This document shows positions 34,299-43,704 of a stretch of 64,000 nt of DNA, in pieces. Numbering within the stretch: the first letter of the stretch is position 1; every line of letters begins with the position of its first letter. The notes under the pieces were generated by a model. The model saw only the letters and a program-made list of their open reading frames with translations, searched no databases and was not told the origin of the DNA. The DNA is from Proteobacteria bacterium SG_bin9 (lineage in GTDB: Bacteria; Pseudomonadota; Alphaproteobacteria; Rhizobiales; Xanthobacteraceae), in assembly GCA_002083525.1 (NCBI GenBank), contig LWDM01000053.1:1-64000 (forward strand). Direction: 5' to 3'. The position numbers and the translations under genes were made by a program.

Positions 34299-35600
34299 TT
34301 AGGCAAACCGCCAGATCGGCATCGGCTGGTCGTAGCCGCGGATCGGCACGTCGCCGATCAATTCCGCGTCGGCCGCCGCCTCGCCGAGATCGTCGCGCAC
34401 CACCGACGAAATCAGGAACTGAGAGCCGAACTGCTTGTTCAGCGCCTCGATCCGCGAGGCCAGATTCACCGTGTCGCCGATGACGGTGTATTCCTTGCGG
34501 CGCGGCGAGCCGATGTTGCCGGCCACCACCTCGCCGACATGCAGACCGATGCCGATGCGCAGCTGCCAGTCGGCGCCGTTGTTGTTCGCCTCCATCACCG
34601 CCAGCATCTCACGCGCCGCAGCCACTGCGCGTTGCGCGGCGTCGGGCGCTTCGAACGGCACGCCGAACAACGCCAGGAAGCCGTCGCCGAGGAACTTGTT
34701 GACGATACCGCCATGGCGGTCGAGCACGTCGACCAAGACCGCGAACGCACCGTCGAGGCGGTCGACCACCTCCTGCGGCGTGCGCGATTTCGCTTCCGAG
34801 GTGAAGCTGCGGAAATCGACGAACATCACCGCCACCCGGCGCGTGTCGCTGGTGGTCTGCGTGCCTTCGGCGAGCAGCCGCTCGACCACCTGCGGCGAGA
34901 CGTGCTGACCGAACAGGTTGGTGATGCGGTCGCGCGCCGTGACGGCGGCGATGCTGCGCTCGAACTGCCGTCGCAGACGCATGCCGACAGCGCCGGCCAG
35001 AAAACCGCAAACCAGAATGATCAGGCAGCGCGCGACGTGGTAGCTGACCTCCACGTCCGGCGCAGGATGATAGTAGATGGCCATGAGGAACAGTTCGACC
35101 GACGCCACAACCCCGGTGAATGTCGACAGCCAGAAGTCGAGCCGCAGCGTCGAGAGAATGATGAAGATGAAATAGGCGAACGGCACGACAAAGCCGAGCG
35201 CCTGTACCGGACCCATGTTGTCGATATGCAGCGCCAGCGCGATCGTCGGCATGCTGGTTTCGATGAAGGCGCTGATATAGCGGCGGACCACCGGCACGTC
35301 GCGGTCGAGCGCGAGCTGGTGCTTGACCAGCCGGTAGACCAGAAACTCGAAGATCATGAACGGGACGAGAATGACGTAGAGATAGGCCGGCTTGAGGTTA
35401 CCGTGCCAGATCGCGTTGATCTCTTCCGGCGCGACGATGTAGACCGTCCACAGAATTACCGCGAGCGACGCCGTGGTGATAATCAGCGCCTTGATCCGCA
35501 GCATTTCGGATTTGAGGATCGCGCGCGTCATCTCCTGCTGAAATTCGGGAGATGTCGCGATCGGCGACGCTCCGCTCATCCACGCCAATAATTTACGCAT
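34299..35600 (-). CDS. Membrane class III adenylate/guanylate cyclase
   Basis: This 433-residue protein has an N-terminal membrane part with about six hydrophobic helices (about residues 35-215) and a C-terminal class III cyclase domain. The two metal aspartates are in MFVDFRSF and LGDGF, the base-selecting lysine in VNKFLGDG, and the transition-state Asn/Arg pair in TVNLASRIE. All key residues are present, so an active homodimer is expected. ATP preference over GTP is likely from the lysine. The membrane domain is a possible sensor. The start at 35600 follows CCGGAGCGGGGC. Signal unknown. Confidence 0.9.
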   Translation of the reverse strand: MRKLLAWMSGASPIATSPEFQQEMTRAILKSEMLRIKALIITTASLAVILWTVYIVAPEEINAIWHGNLKPAYLYVILVPFMIFEFLVYRLVKHQLALDRDVPVVRRYISAFIETSMPTIALALHIDNMGPVQALGFVVPFAYFIFIILSTLRLDFWLSTFTGVVASVELFLMAIYYHPAPDVEVSYHVARCLIILVCGFLAGAVGMRLRRQFERSIAAVTARDRITNLFGQHVSPQVVERLLAEGTQTTSDTRRVAVMFVDFRSFTSEAKSRTPQEVVDRLDGAFAVLVDVLDRHGGIVNKFLGDGFLALFGVPFEAPDAAQRAVAAAREMLAVMEANNNGADWQLRIGIGLHVGEVVAGNIGSPRRKEYTVIGDTVNLASRIEALNKQFGSQFLISSVVRDDLGEAAADAELIGDVPIRGYDQPMPIWRFA

Positions 35601-35820
35601 GCCCCGCTCCGGCCGGTTTGGTCCTGCTCCTGAAGAAGACGGCATATATCGCGAGGCTGGCAAGGCCCCCAAGCCGCGAATGCGGCATCATGGCTGACAT
35701 GCGGGCATGAACCTTCGCCCGCGTGCCGCGACTCCGCGCTGCCAACTCCGATTTCTCGGAATGGTCAAACCGCCCGCCACGTCCGATGAATTGGCGATTG
35801 AACTGATCGAGCCGGGGCTC

Positions 35821-36894
35821 ATGGGTGCGGCGGCAGCGTTGCGTCGAGTTTGTGTCGTGGTGGCGATCGCACTTTCCGGGGTGACGAGCGCGGCGGCGCA
35901 GTTTCAGGCCTCCATCAGCGACGAGGACGACGAAGAAACGCTGCGCGAACTTGAGGAGATGGGCATCGAGCCCGAGGATCGGGATCGCAGCGGCCGCGGC
36001 GCCAATGGCGACAACGGATTCTCGACGCTTCCCAACATCCCCTTCATCACGGTGCCGTTTCCGGACTGGCTGATGGCGCAAATTCCCTTCGGCGACTTGC
36101 GAATTTTGCCGCGGCTGGAAATCTCCGACTGGTTCTTTCCGAAGTTCTCGCTGTTCGAGCCGTCATCCTTTTGGCGTCTTCCGAAATGGCCGAATATCGG
36201 TGAGGCGCTGGGCGACGTGCTGATCTACGGCTACGGCAGCAAGCTCACCTACTTTGCCGGCGGCGACATCTGGCGTGGCGGGTTTACCGGCTACGGTGGC
36301 GTCTTCTACTCGGCCAACGGCGCCAACGCCGATGGCTTCATTGCCAAAGTCCTGCTCGCGGAAGGCGCCTACATCTACCGGATAGGCCGCCGTCCGATCC
36401 GCGGCTTCTACGGGCTGGCCTCGGTGATGCCCGGCTGGCGGTTCTCGGCCGGCACGCTCGATGTCAAGGCTTACGCCGGCGTCGATTTTCAATCGCACCG
36501 GCTCGTCCCCGATGATCGGCGGAACAAGTTGCGCGGCGGACACGTCGGCGGACGGGCAGGTTTCGATGCGTGGTGGCAACCTTTGCCGTGGGGAATGGTC
36601 ACGTCGTCCGTATCCGCATCCACCATCGGCGACAGCTACCACGCGCGCATCGCCACCGGCGTTCGTATTCCCGGTTGGTTCTGGATCGGACCGGAGGCCG
36701 AGATCGGACACAATGACGCGTACCGGCAGCACCGGTTCGGGGCGCACATCACCGGCTTTCAGTATTCATGGATCAACATGACACTCAGCGCCGGCGTGCT
36801 GTCGGACAGTGACCGCCGGCACGGAGTTTACGGCCGCGCCAGCTTCGCGGGACGGCTCACCCCGAACCACTATCAGCGCTTCACGCCGTTCTAG
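35821..36894 (+). CDS. Cellulose biosynthesis protein BcsS-like outer-membrane protein
   Basis: This 357-residue exported protein has a signal peptide (LRRVCVVVAIALSGVTSAAAQ), then an acidic stretch SDEDDEETLRELEEM, then a beta-strand-rich domain with YGYGSKLTYFAGGDIWRGG and alternating aromatic strands to the C terminus (ending FTPF). That domain matches the BcsS family found beside some alphaproteobacterial cellulose synthase operons. Here no bcsA, bcsB or bcsZ is present, so it is an orphan copy. The N-terminal acidic extension is unusual. A longer frame to 35707 is possible but lacks a ribosome site. Confidence 0.75.
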   Translation: MGAAAALRRVCVVVAIALSGVTSAAAQFQASISDEDDEETLRELEEMGIEPEDRDRSGRGANGDNGFSTLPNIPFITVPFPDWLMAQIPFGDLRILPRLEISDWFFPKFSLFEPSSFWRLPKWPNIGEALGDVLIYGYGSKLTYFAGGDIWRGGFTGYGGVFYSANGANADGFIAKVLLAEGAYIYRIGRRPIRGFYGLASVMPGWRFSAGTLDVKAYAGVDFQSHRLVPDDRRNKLRGGHVGGRAGFDAWWQPLPWGMVTSSVSASTIGDSYHARIATGVRIPGWFWIGPEAEIGHNDAYRQHRFGAHITGFQYSWINMTLSAGVLSDSDRRHGVYGRASFAGRLTPNHYQRFTPF

Positions 36895-36906
36895 ACTTGA
36901 AAGAGA

Positions 36907-37290
36907 TCAGCCGCGCGCGTCGCAAGTCCAGGCGCGGATCACACATTCCTTGCCGCCGTGCTCGTAGCACTTGCGCGTCGCGCTGTTCAAAGCCGTCGAA
37001 ATCCGCGGCGCGACCGCATAGCCGAACGCTCCGCAGGAATTCTTCATGTCGAGCGCGAAAGCGGCGCAAGCCTTGCGCATGGTCACGGTTTTGCAGTCGC
37101 CCTTGCACTGCTTGCGGGATTCGGCGGCTGCGACCTGCTCACTCGGGAAGTCGTAGGCCTGGCCATAGGCGCCGCACTGGCCGACCGACAGCGCACCCGC
37201 CGCCGAAGCCGGCGAATTCAGCGAAAAAATCAGAATGAAAGCCGACAGGACAGCCGCAAACCCGCAGCTGCGCACCCCAAATTGACGCAA
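36907..37290 (-). CDS. Exported DUF4189-type small cysteine-rich protein
   Basis: This 127-residue protein has a signal peptide (GFAAVLSAFILIFSLNSPAS, cleavage near ASAAG). It has eight cysteines in the mature part (QCGAYG, QCKGDCKTV, ACAAF, SCGAFGYA, KCYEHGGKECVIRAWTC), consistent with disulfides outside the cytoplasm. The repeated CGAxG pattern resembles DUF4189 domains. Function unknown. It is convergent with the BcsS-like gene, 12 bases apart. Confidence 0.78.
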   Translation of the reverse strand: MRQFGVRSCGFAAVLSAFILIFSLNSPASAAGALSVGQCGAYGQAYDFPSEQVAAAESRKQCKGDCKTVTMRKACAAFALDMKNSCGAFGYAVAPRISTALNSATRKCYEHGGKECVIRAWTCDARG

Positions 37291-37356
37291 TATCCCCTCC
37301 CCCGAGGTCAGTCGGGCAGGACTGTACGTGGCGGGTCTTTCGAACTGGTGAACGGA

Positions 37357-38961
37357 TCAGCTGCCGCGGGCGCTGGCCAGCGCTTCCGGCGTGTCGATGT
37401 CGAGGAACGCTGCGCGGCCCTCGACCGGGACTTCGACCACCGCTTCGATGTGGCGTCCGATGAGATGACGTCCGCCGGTATCGCCCTCGACCTTGGACAA
37501 TTCCGCAAAGAACCGCCGCGACCAGAGCACCGGATTACCGCGCCGGCCGTCGCTGACCGGGATGGCTATCAATCCCCCGCGATCCGGCGCGAACGCCTCG
37601 ATCAGCCGGTCGAGCAGCTTCGCATCGATCATCGGCATGTCGCCAAGGCAGATCACCGCGCCGTCAGCTGCGTCGGGCACCGCGGCAATTCCGGTCCGTA
37701 CCGAGCCCGCAAGTCCTGAGGCGAAATCGGGATTGTGCACGAACTGCACGTCGAGACCCGCGAGCGCACGCTGGACTTCCATGTTCTGATGCCCGGTGAC
37801 GACGATCACAGGCGACGCACGCGAGGCCAGCGCCTGTTCGGCGACGATGCGCACCAGCGGCTTGCCGTTGAGTTCGGCGAGCAGCTTGTTCGGTCCGCCC
37901 ATGCGGGTCGAACGGCCGGCCGCAAGCACGATCGCTGCAACGTTGCTGTTGCCGTCGGTCTGCGACGGCACGCGCGGCTGCGGCCGCGTCACGATTTCCA
38001 TCAGCAGACCGCCGACGCCCATCCCTGTGAGATCGCCACGCGTCACCTTGATGCCGGCAAGGAGCCGCATCAGCACCCAGTCGAAGCCGTTTTCCTTTGG
38101 CGACCGCGCGCAGCCCGGCGCGCCGAGCACCGGCACATCGCCGGCATTCGCGATCATCATCAAGTTGCCGGGATCGACCGGCATGCCGAAATGCTCGACA
38201 TGGCCGCCGATCGCCTCGACCGCGGCCGGGATCACATCGCGCCGGTCGGCAATCGCCGACGCTCCAAACACGATGACCATCTCCGCGCCTTGATCGAGCA
38301 GCTTGCGGATCGCTTTCGCCAGCGCTGTCTCGTCATGCGGCACGCGCAGTTCGCCGGAAATAGCTGCACCCGCCGCCGCCAGCCGCTCTACTGTGACATG
38401 CAAGGTCTTCTCGATCACCTTCGGCGCAAGGCCCGGAAGAAGGGTCGAGACGATGCCGACGCGCTTTATTTTGAACGGCGCAACGCGCATCGTATCCGGC
38501 CCAGCCGCGGCAACCGCTGCATCGCGCAGCTTCGCTTCGACGCCGAACGGAATGAGCTTCACGGTGCCGATCATCTCGCCGGCGACCACCGGCTTGAACG
38601 CCTGCAAGGTCGCGAGCGTGATCGCCTCGTCGATCCGGTTGATACGGTCGATGGCTTCACGGTCAACAACAAGCACGCCGGCATGCGCGGCAAACAGGTT
38701 GGAGCGGCCGGTGAACGCCTTCTCGACGTCGACGCCATGGCCCGCGATTGCCTGCGCAATGCTGGCGGCCGCGGCATCTTCGGAGACATCACCGTCTTCG
38801 AGTCGCGCGACAACGATTTCCTTCACGCCGGCCTTGGTCAGCTCAGCGACTTCGGCGGGGCTGATGGTCGTGCCCTTCTTCAGCACGAGCGCACCCTGGC
38901 GCACGCTGTGAACGGTCACACCGCCAATTGCGTCCGCTGGTGCAACCGGTCCGAATTTCAC
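37357..38961 (-). CDS. Molybdopterin-binding domain fused to MobA/MocA-like nucleotidyltransferase
   Basis: This 534-residue two-domain protein has an N-terminal half (about residues 1-340) of the MoeA/MogA molybdopterin-binding type with VFGASAIADRRDVIP and GAPGCARSPKENGFDWV. The C-terminal half (about 345-534) is a nucleotidyltransferase with AAIVLAAGRSTRMGGPNKLL and ICLGDMPMID. The pair suits maturation of the molybdenum cofactor, for example forming the cytosine dinucleotide form used by Cox/xanthine-dehydrogenase-type enzymes. The GTG start at 38961 overlaps the XdhC stop as GTGA, so the two are translationally coupled. Confidence 0.9.
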   Translation of the reverse strand: MKFGPVAPADAIGGVTVHSVRQGALVLKKGTTISPAEVAELTKAGVKEIVVARLEDGDVSEDAAAASIAQAIAGHGVDVEKAFTGRSNLFAAHAGVLVVDREAIDRINRIDEAITLATLQAFKPVVAGEMIGTVKLIPFGVEAKLRDAAVAAAGPDTMRVAPFKIKRVGIVSTLLPGLAPKVIEKTLHVTVERLAAAGAAISGELRVPHDETALAKAIRKLLDQGAEMVIVFGASAIADRRDVIPAAVEAIGGHVEHFGMPVDPGNLMMIANAGDVPVLGAPGCARSPKENGFDWVLMRLLAGIKVTRGDLTGMGVGGLLMEIVTRPQPRVPSQTDGNSNVAAIVLAAGRSTRMGGPNKLLAELNGKPLVRIVAEQALASRASPVIVVTGHQNMEVQRALAGLDVQFVHNPDFASGLAGSVRTGIAAVPDAADGAVICLGDMPMIDAKLLDRLIEAFAPDRGGLIAIPVSDGRRGNPVLWSRRFFAELSKVEGDTGGRHLIGRHIEAVVEVPVEGRAAFLDIDTPEALASARGS

Positions 38962-39650
38962 GCGGCCTTCTCCTGCGGCAGACGAAGCCGTGCGGTGATC
39001 TCCGCCATGATCGAGACGGCAATCTCCGCCGGCGACACCGCGCCGATGGCAAGCCCGATCGGTGCATGGATTCGTGCCAAGCCAGCATCGGTCGCGCCCT
39101 GCGACTTCAGCCGGTCGAGGCGCTTGCCGTGGGTTTTGCGCGAGCCGAGCGCACCGATGTAGAAGCAATCGTGCGACAGCGCATGCAGCAGCGCCGGATC
39201 GTCGATCTTCGGATCGTGGGTCAGCGCGACGAATGCCGTGTAGCGATCGACGTTGAGCGGCGGCAGCGCGTCGTCCGGCCATTCGGCGATGACGGGCACG
39301 CCGGGAAAGCGCTCCGGCGTCGCAAACGCCGTGCGCGGATCGACTACCGTCACCTCATAGCCGAGCGAACTGGCGAGCGGTGCCAGCGCTTGGCTGATGT
39401 GAACCGCGCCGGTGATGACGAGCCGCGCGGTCGGCGCGTGCACGTTGAGAAACAGCTTCTTGCCGTCGGCTTCGATCATCGCGCTCTTGTTCATGCGCAG
39501 ATGCTTGTCGAGCTCGGCCGCAAGCGGATCGGCGCCGAAGTCGGCGGCCTTCACCAGCCGCTGACCGCCGGTCGCAACGTCGGTCACGACGATGGCCGGC
39601 CTGCGCGCAGCGCGCTCGGCATTCAATGCAGCAAGCAGGTCAGCCTTCAC
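38958..39650 (-). CDS. XdhC-family protein, Rossmann-fold C-terminal half
   Basis: This 230-residue protein carries the nucleotide-binding half of XdhC: LVITGAVHISQALAPLASSL near residue 80, VVDPRTAFATPERFP, and FVALTHDPKIDDPALLHAL with the conserved His-Asp. A terminal segment FYIGALGSRKTHGKRL follows. XdhC/CoxF proteins carry and insert the sulfurated molybdenum cofactor into hydroxylases. The GTG start overlaps the stop of the gene for the N-terminal half as GTGA, so XdhC is made as two chains. Confidence 0.9.
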   Translation of the reverse strand: MKADLLAALNAERAARRPAIVVTDVATGGQRLVKAADFGADPLAAELDKHLRMNKSAMIEADGKKLFLNVHAPTARLVITGAVHISQALAPLASSLGYEVTVVDPRTAFATPERFPGVPVIAEWPDDALPPLNVDRYTAFVALTHDPKIDDPALLHALSHDCFYIGALGSRKTHGKRLDRLKSQGATDAGLARIHAPIGLAIGAVSPAEIAVSIMAEITARLRLPQEKAA

Positions 39651-39973
39651 GCGGAAACCTTTTCGACAAACACGCGGATGGTGCCACCGCACGAGAGCCC
39701 GACATTCCAGGCCGTCTCGTCGGCGACGCCGAATTCGAGCATCTTCGGCGCGCCGGATGCAATCACGTCCAGCGCCTCGGTGACAACCGCACCTTCGACG
39801 CATCCGCCCGAGACGGAGCCGAGAAACGCGCCCTCGTCATTGATGACCAAGCTCGAGCCCGCGGGCCGCGGCGCCGAGCCCCAGGTCTCGACGACGGTCG
39901 CCAGCGCGACGCCGCGCCCGGCCTTCTGCCAGTCTTCGGCTGCTTTCAGGATATCCGCATCGCTGTCGAGCAT
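39647..39973 (-). CDS. XdhC/CoxI-family protein, N-terminal half
   Basis: This 108-residue protein corresponds to the XdhC/CoxI N-terminal domain: ATVVETWGSAPRPAGSSLVI, GAFLGSVSGGCVEGAVV and the conserved CGGTIRVFVE with its cysteine. In many relatives this domain is joined to the Rossmann half in one chain. Here a four-base GTGA overlap couples two separate chains, an arrangement I recall from other Hyphomicrobiales, so it is not read as a frameshift. Confidence 0.88.
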   Translation of the reverse strand: MLDSDADILKAAEDWQKAGRGVALATVVETWGSAPRPAGSSLVINDEGAFLGSVSGGCVEGAVVTEALDVIASGAPKMLEFGVADETAWNVGLSCGGTIRVFVEKVSA

Positions 39974-39998
39974 GGTTGTCTCCCGTCTCTTATTCTTA

Positions 39999-40045
39999 CG
40001 CGTATTCTTATCGCAAAACCGGTACCCACTTTTGCGGAATACGCG
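39999..40045. repeat. Palindromic intergenic repeat, copy 2 (inverted)
   Basis: The arms CGCGTATTC (39999-40007) and GAATACGCG (40037-40045) are exact complements, and the core AAAACCGGTACCCACTTTT at 40015-40033 is the exact reverse complement of the core at 15050-15068. It fills the 72-base gap between the coxE-like and XdhC genes, so it may shape their relative expression. Confidence 0.75.
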
Positions 40046-41227
40046 CTAGGCTGCTGATTTTCGCTCAAGACGCCGCGGCGCAGTGCCTGACAGCGCCTCG
40101 ATCAGCGTATCGATCGACTTCAGATTGTGTACGGGGCGGAATTCGTCAACATGCGGCAGCATCATTTTGATGCCCTGCGCCTTCGCCTCGAACCCCGCGT
40201 AACGCAACAGCGGGTTGAGCCAGACCAGCCGCCGGCACGAACGATGCAGCCGGTCCATCTCGAACGAGAGGCGCGTGTCCGCTTCACGTTCCAGCCCGTC
40301 AGAAATCAGAAGAACCGTTGCGCCCTGCCCGAGCACGCGGCGCCCCCACAGCTTGTTGAAGGTGTGCAGCGAGGTGGCGATGCGCGTGCCGCCGGACCAG
40401 TCGGCCACCGCCGACGAACACGCGGCCAGCGCTTCGTCCGGATCGCGATGCCGCAGCGAGCGCGTCAGGTTGGTCAGCCGCGTTCCGAAAGCGAATACGG
40501 ACACGCGCTTGCGCGCGTCGGTCACGGCGTGCAGGAAATGCAAAAACAGCCGCGTGTACTCGCTCATCGATCCGGAAATATCGAGCAGCGCCACGATCGG
40601 CACCGGCTTGTCGATGCGGCCGAGCTTGCGAAGGTCGACGATGTCGCCGCCGGTGCGCAGGCTCGCGCGCAACGTCCGGCGCAGATCGAGTTTGCGGCCG
40701 TGGCGGTCGGGCGCGAACCGCCGCGTTTCGATCTCGGACAACGGCAGCGTCATCTTCGCAATCGCCTGCCGCGCCTGCGCGATCTCCGCCGCGGTCATCT
40801 GCGCGAAGTCCTTGTTCTGCAGGATTTCGCGATCGGATACCGAGAGCTGCACCTGCCGCTCCTCACCCGCATCCATTTCCTTCAGCTCGCGCTGGGTCAG
40901 CGCTTCCTGCACGCGCCGCGATGCGGGCGGCGGCGGCTTCTGCGCGTTCTCCGGCAGCGGAATGGAGTCGAGCAGGTTCTTCCACTCTTCATCGACGCGG
41001 AAGAACAGTTCGAAAGCCTGACGAAACACGAGCGCATGCTCGTGACGCTTGACGAAGATCGACTGCAAGGTGGTGAACACGTCGGCGCGCTGGCCGATGT
41101 CGATCAGCTGCAGCGCGCTCAGCGCATCGATGACGGCGCCCGGCCCGACCGGAACGCCCGCAAGCCGCAACGCCCGGGCAAAGCCGACGATATTGTCTGC
41201 AATGAACCCTGTGGCTGCGCTCTGCAT
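40046..41227 (-). CDS. coxE: CoxE-like von Willebrand factor A protein
   Basis: This 393-residue protein has a C-terminal VWA domain with the metal-ion site LLDISGSMSEY near residue 210, a second MIDAS threonine in SGGTRIATSL and ISDGLER. The N-terminal part is helical. CoxE works with the CoxD AAA+ ATPase in maturing the molybdenum-copper centre of CO dehydrogenase, and similar pairs serve other molybdenum hydroxylases. It lies 13 bases after the CoxD-like gene. The palindromic repeat follows its stop directly. Confidence 0.9.
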   Translation of the reverse strand: MQSAATGFIADNIVGFARALRLAGVPVGPGAVIDALSALQLIDIGQRADVFTTLQSIFVKRHEHALVFRQAFELFFRVDEEWKNLLDSIPLPENAQKPPPPASRRVQEALTQRELKEMDAGEERQVQLSVSDREILQNKDFAQMTAAEIAQARQAIAKMTLPLSEIETRRFAPDRHGRKLDLRRTLRASLRTGGDIVDLRKLGRIDKPVPIVALLDISGSMSEYTRLFLHFLHAVTDARKRVSVFAFGTRLTNLTRSLRHRDPDEALAACSSAVADWSGGTRIATSLHTFNKLWGRRVLGQGATVLLISDGLEREADTRLSFEMDRLHRSCRRLVWLNPLLRYAGFEAKAQGIKMMLPHVDEFRPVHNLKSIDTLIEALSGTAPRRLERKSAA

Positions 41228-41240
41228 CGGTTGGCCCGGT

Positions 41241-42158
41241 TCAGGATGACGGTTCGGTCACCGCTTGTTTGACGATTTTCTCAAGCTCGTCGCCCTGCAT
41301 GCGCGCGATATCGTCCTGATATTTCAGAAGCGCGCCGAGCGTATCGCCGACCACCTGGGGTGTCAGCGAGCGCGCGTCGAGCTGCGTCAGCGCCGTTGCC
41401 CAGTCGATGGTCTCGGCGACACCCGGCAGCTTGAACAAGTCCTGATCGCGCAGCGCCTGCACGAAGGCGACCACCTGCTGCGACAGTTTCGCGGAAATGC
41501 CCGGCACGCGCGATTTGACGATCGCGAGTTCGCGCTCGGCCGACGGGTAGCCGACCCAGTGATAGAGACAACGCCGCTTCAGCGCGTCGTGAATTTCGCG
41601 CGTGCGGTTCGACGTGACGATGACGATCGGCGGCTGCGGCGCTTTCACCGTGCCGAACTCCGGGATCGTCACCTGAAAGTCGCTGAGCACTTCGAGCAGA
41701 TAGGCTTCGAACGCCTCGTCGGCGCGGTCGAGTTCGTCGATCAAGAGCACCGGCGGTCCGGCCGTATCCAGCTCCAGCGCCTGCAGCAGCGGCCGCTTGA
41801 TCATGTACTGTTCGGTGAAGATATCGCTCGCGAGCTGATCGCGGCCGACATCGCCCGCCGCTTCGGCTACGCGAATGGCGATGAGCTGCGCCGCGCTGTT
41901 CCACTCGTAGACGGCCGACGCGACGTCGAGGCCCTCGTAGCACTGCAGGCGGATGAGCTTGCGGCCAAGCGCAGCCGAGAGAACTTTCGCGATCTCGGTC
42001 TTGCCGACGCCCGCCTCGCCCTCAAGAAACAGCGGACGACCCATGCGCAGCGACAGAAACACCACGGTCGCAAGCGCGCGCTCGGCGAGATAGCCGCGGC
42101 CGGTCAGAAGGTCGAGCGTGGAATCGACGGACGCCGGCAGCGCTGACACACCTTTCAT
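41241..42158 (-). CDS. coxD: CoxD-like MoxR-family AAA+ ATPase
   Basis: This 305-residue MoxR-type ATPase has Walker A GEAGVGKTEIAK near residue 47, Walker B PVLLIDELDRADEAFE near 115, sensor region IVTSNRTREIHDALKRRC and arginine fingers. CoxD remodels the apo-enzyme so that the active-site metal cluster can form. It stands between coxM and coxE as in classical cox clusters. Confidence 0.9.
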   Translation of the reverse strand: MKGVSALPASVDSTLDLLTGRGYLAERALATVVFLSLRMGRPLFLEGEAGVGKTEIAKVLSAALGRKLIRLQCYEGLDVASAVYEWNSAAQLIAIRVAEAAGDVGRDQLASDIFTEQYMIKRPLLQALELDTAGPPVLLIDELDRADEAFEAYLLEVLSDFQVTIPEFGTVKAPQPPIVIVTSNRTREIHDALKRRCLYHWVGYPSAERELAIVKSRVPGISAKLSQQVVAFVQALRDQDLFKLPGVAETIDWATALTQLDARSLTPQVVGDTLGALLKYQDDIARMQGDELEKIVKQAVTEPSS

Positions 42159-42189
42159 CGCTGCCTTCCCGTCATTAGCCTTGCCGTCA

Positions 42190-42996
42190 TCAGGCCTTGC
42201 CGTTCGCGGCGTCGACCGCGCGGCGTGCCAGCACGCCGATCAGATGCGCGCGATATTCGGCGCTGCCGTGCAGGTCGCTGTTAAGACCATCGGCAGGCAC
42301 CGAAAGTCCGTCGAGCGACTTCGGTTTGAAGCTTTTCTTCAGCGCCTCTTCGAACGCGGTGACGCGGAAGACGCCATCGCTGCCGGCACCCGTGATAGCG
42401 ACGCGCACGTCGGACGGGCGCTTGGCGACGAACACGCCGACCAGCGCGTAACGCGAAGCCTGATTGCGGAATTTGATGTACGCCGCCTTCTTCGCCAGCG
42501 GGAACATGACGCGGACAATGATCTCACCGGTTTCGAGCGCGGTCGTGAACAGGCCCTGGAAGAATTCTTCCGCCTTCAGCCGCCGCTTGTTGGTGACGAT
42601 GGTCGCGCCGAGCGCCATGCAGGCCGCCGGATAGTCGGCGGTCGGGTCGTTGTTGGCGAGCGAACCGCCGATGGTGCCACGGTGACGCACCGCCGGATCG
42701 CCGATCATGCCAGCAAGGTCGGCGAGCGCCGGGAGATTTTCCTTCACGACAGCCGAGTTCGCGACTTCTGCATGCGTCGTCATCGCGCCGATGACGAGCG
42801 AGCGGCCCTTCATCTCGATGGTGTTGAGATCCTCGACCGCGCCGAGATCGATCAGATGCGGCGGGCTGGCGAGGCGCTGCTTCATCACCGGCAGCAAGGT
42901 CTGTCCGCCGGCAACGAGTTTGGAGTCCTCGTTCTTGACGAGAAGATTGGCGGCCTGCCGAACCGTACCCGGACGATGATATTTGAATTCGTACAT
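42190..42996 (-). CDS. coxM: CoxM-like FAD-binding medium subunit of a molybdenum hydroxylase
   Basis: This 268-residue flavoprotein subunit of the CoxM/XdhB type has the FAD-binding motifs KLVAGGQTLLPVM near residue 27 and TIGGSLANNDPTADYPAA near 105, and a CODH C-terminal region. It passes electrons from the iron-sulfur subunit to the acceptor. The start at 42996 follows AAGGGATCTCCG; a longer frame to 43041 would overlap the preceding gene. It follows the iron-sulfur subunit gene by 25 bases with no catalytic-subunit gene between or beside them. Confidence 0.92.
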   Translation of the reverse strand: MYEFKYHRPGTVRQAANLLVKNEDSKLVAGGQTLLPVMKQRLASPPHLIDLGAVEDLNTIEMKGRSLVIGAMTTHAEVANSAVVKENLPALADLAGMIGDPAVRHRGTIGGSLANNDPTADYPAACMALGATIVTNKRRLKAEEFFQGLFTTALETGEIIVRVMFPLAKKAAYIKFRNQASRYALVGVFVAKRPSDVRVAITGAGSDGVFRVTAFEEALKKSFKPKSLDGLSVPADGLNSDLHGSAEYRAHLIGVLARRAVDAANGKA

Positions 42997-43021
42997 CGGA
43001 GATCCCTTAAGCCCGATTCTT

Positions 43022-43498
<477 letters not shown>

Positions 43499-43704
43499 TC
43501 TCTTCGTATTTGGGTCTTACGGACCGCTCTTCGTTCTGCGCAGCAGCACGCCGCATTGCACGGCAAGCCAATCCCGGCGCAGTCGCTTGTTTGTAATCGT
43601 CATAATATGGGCCGGTGCCCGGTTCGGCAACCGCCTAGGGCCACGCGCCAGCCGCATATGGATATGACAGGATTGAGGAAAAGCCTGGTTTTACGGCACT
43701 TCCC

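Noticed and set aside
39647..39803. Frameshift splitting XdhC
   Set aside because: The two frames meet in a GTGA stop-start overlap and each half is a complete domain, so separate coupled genes are more likely.
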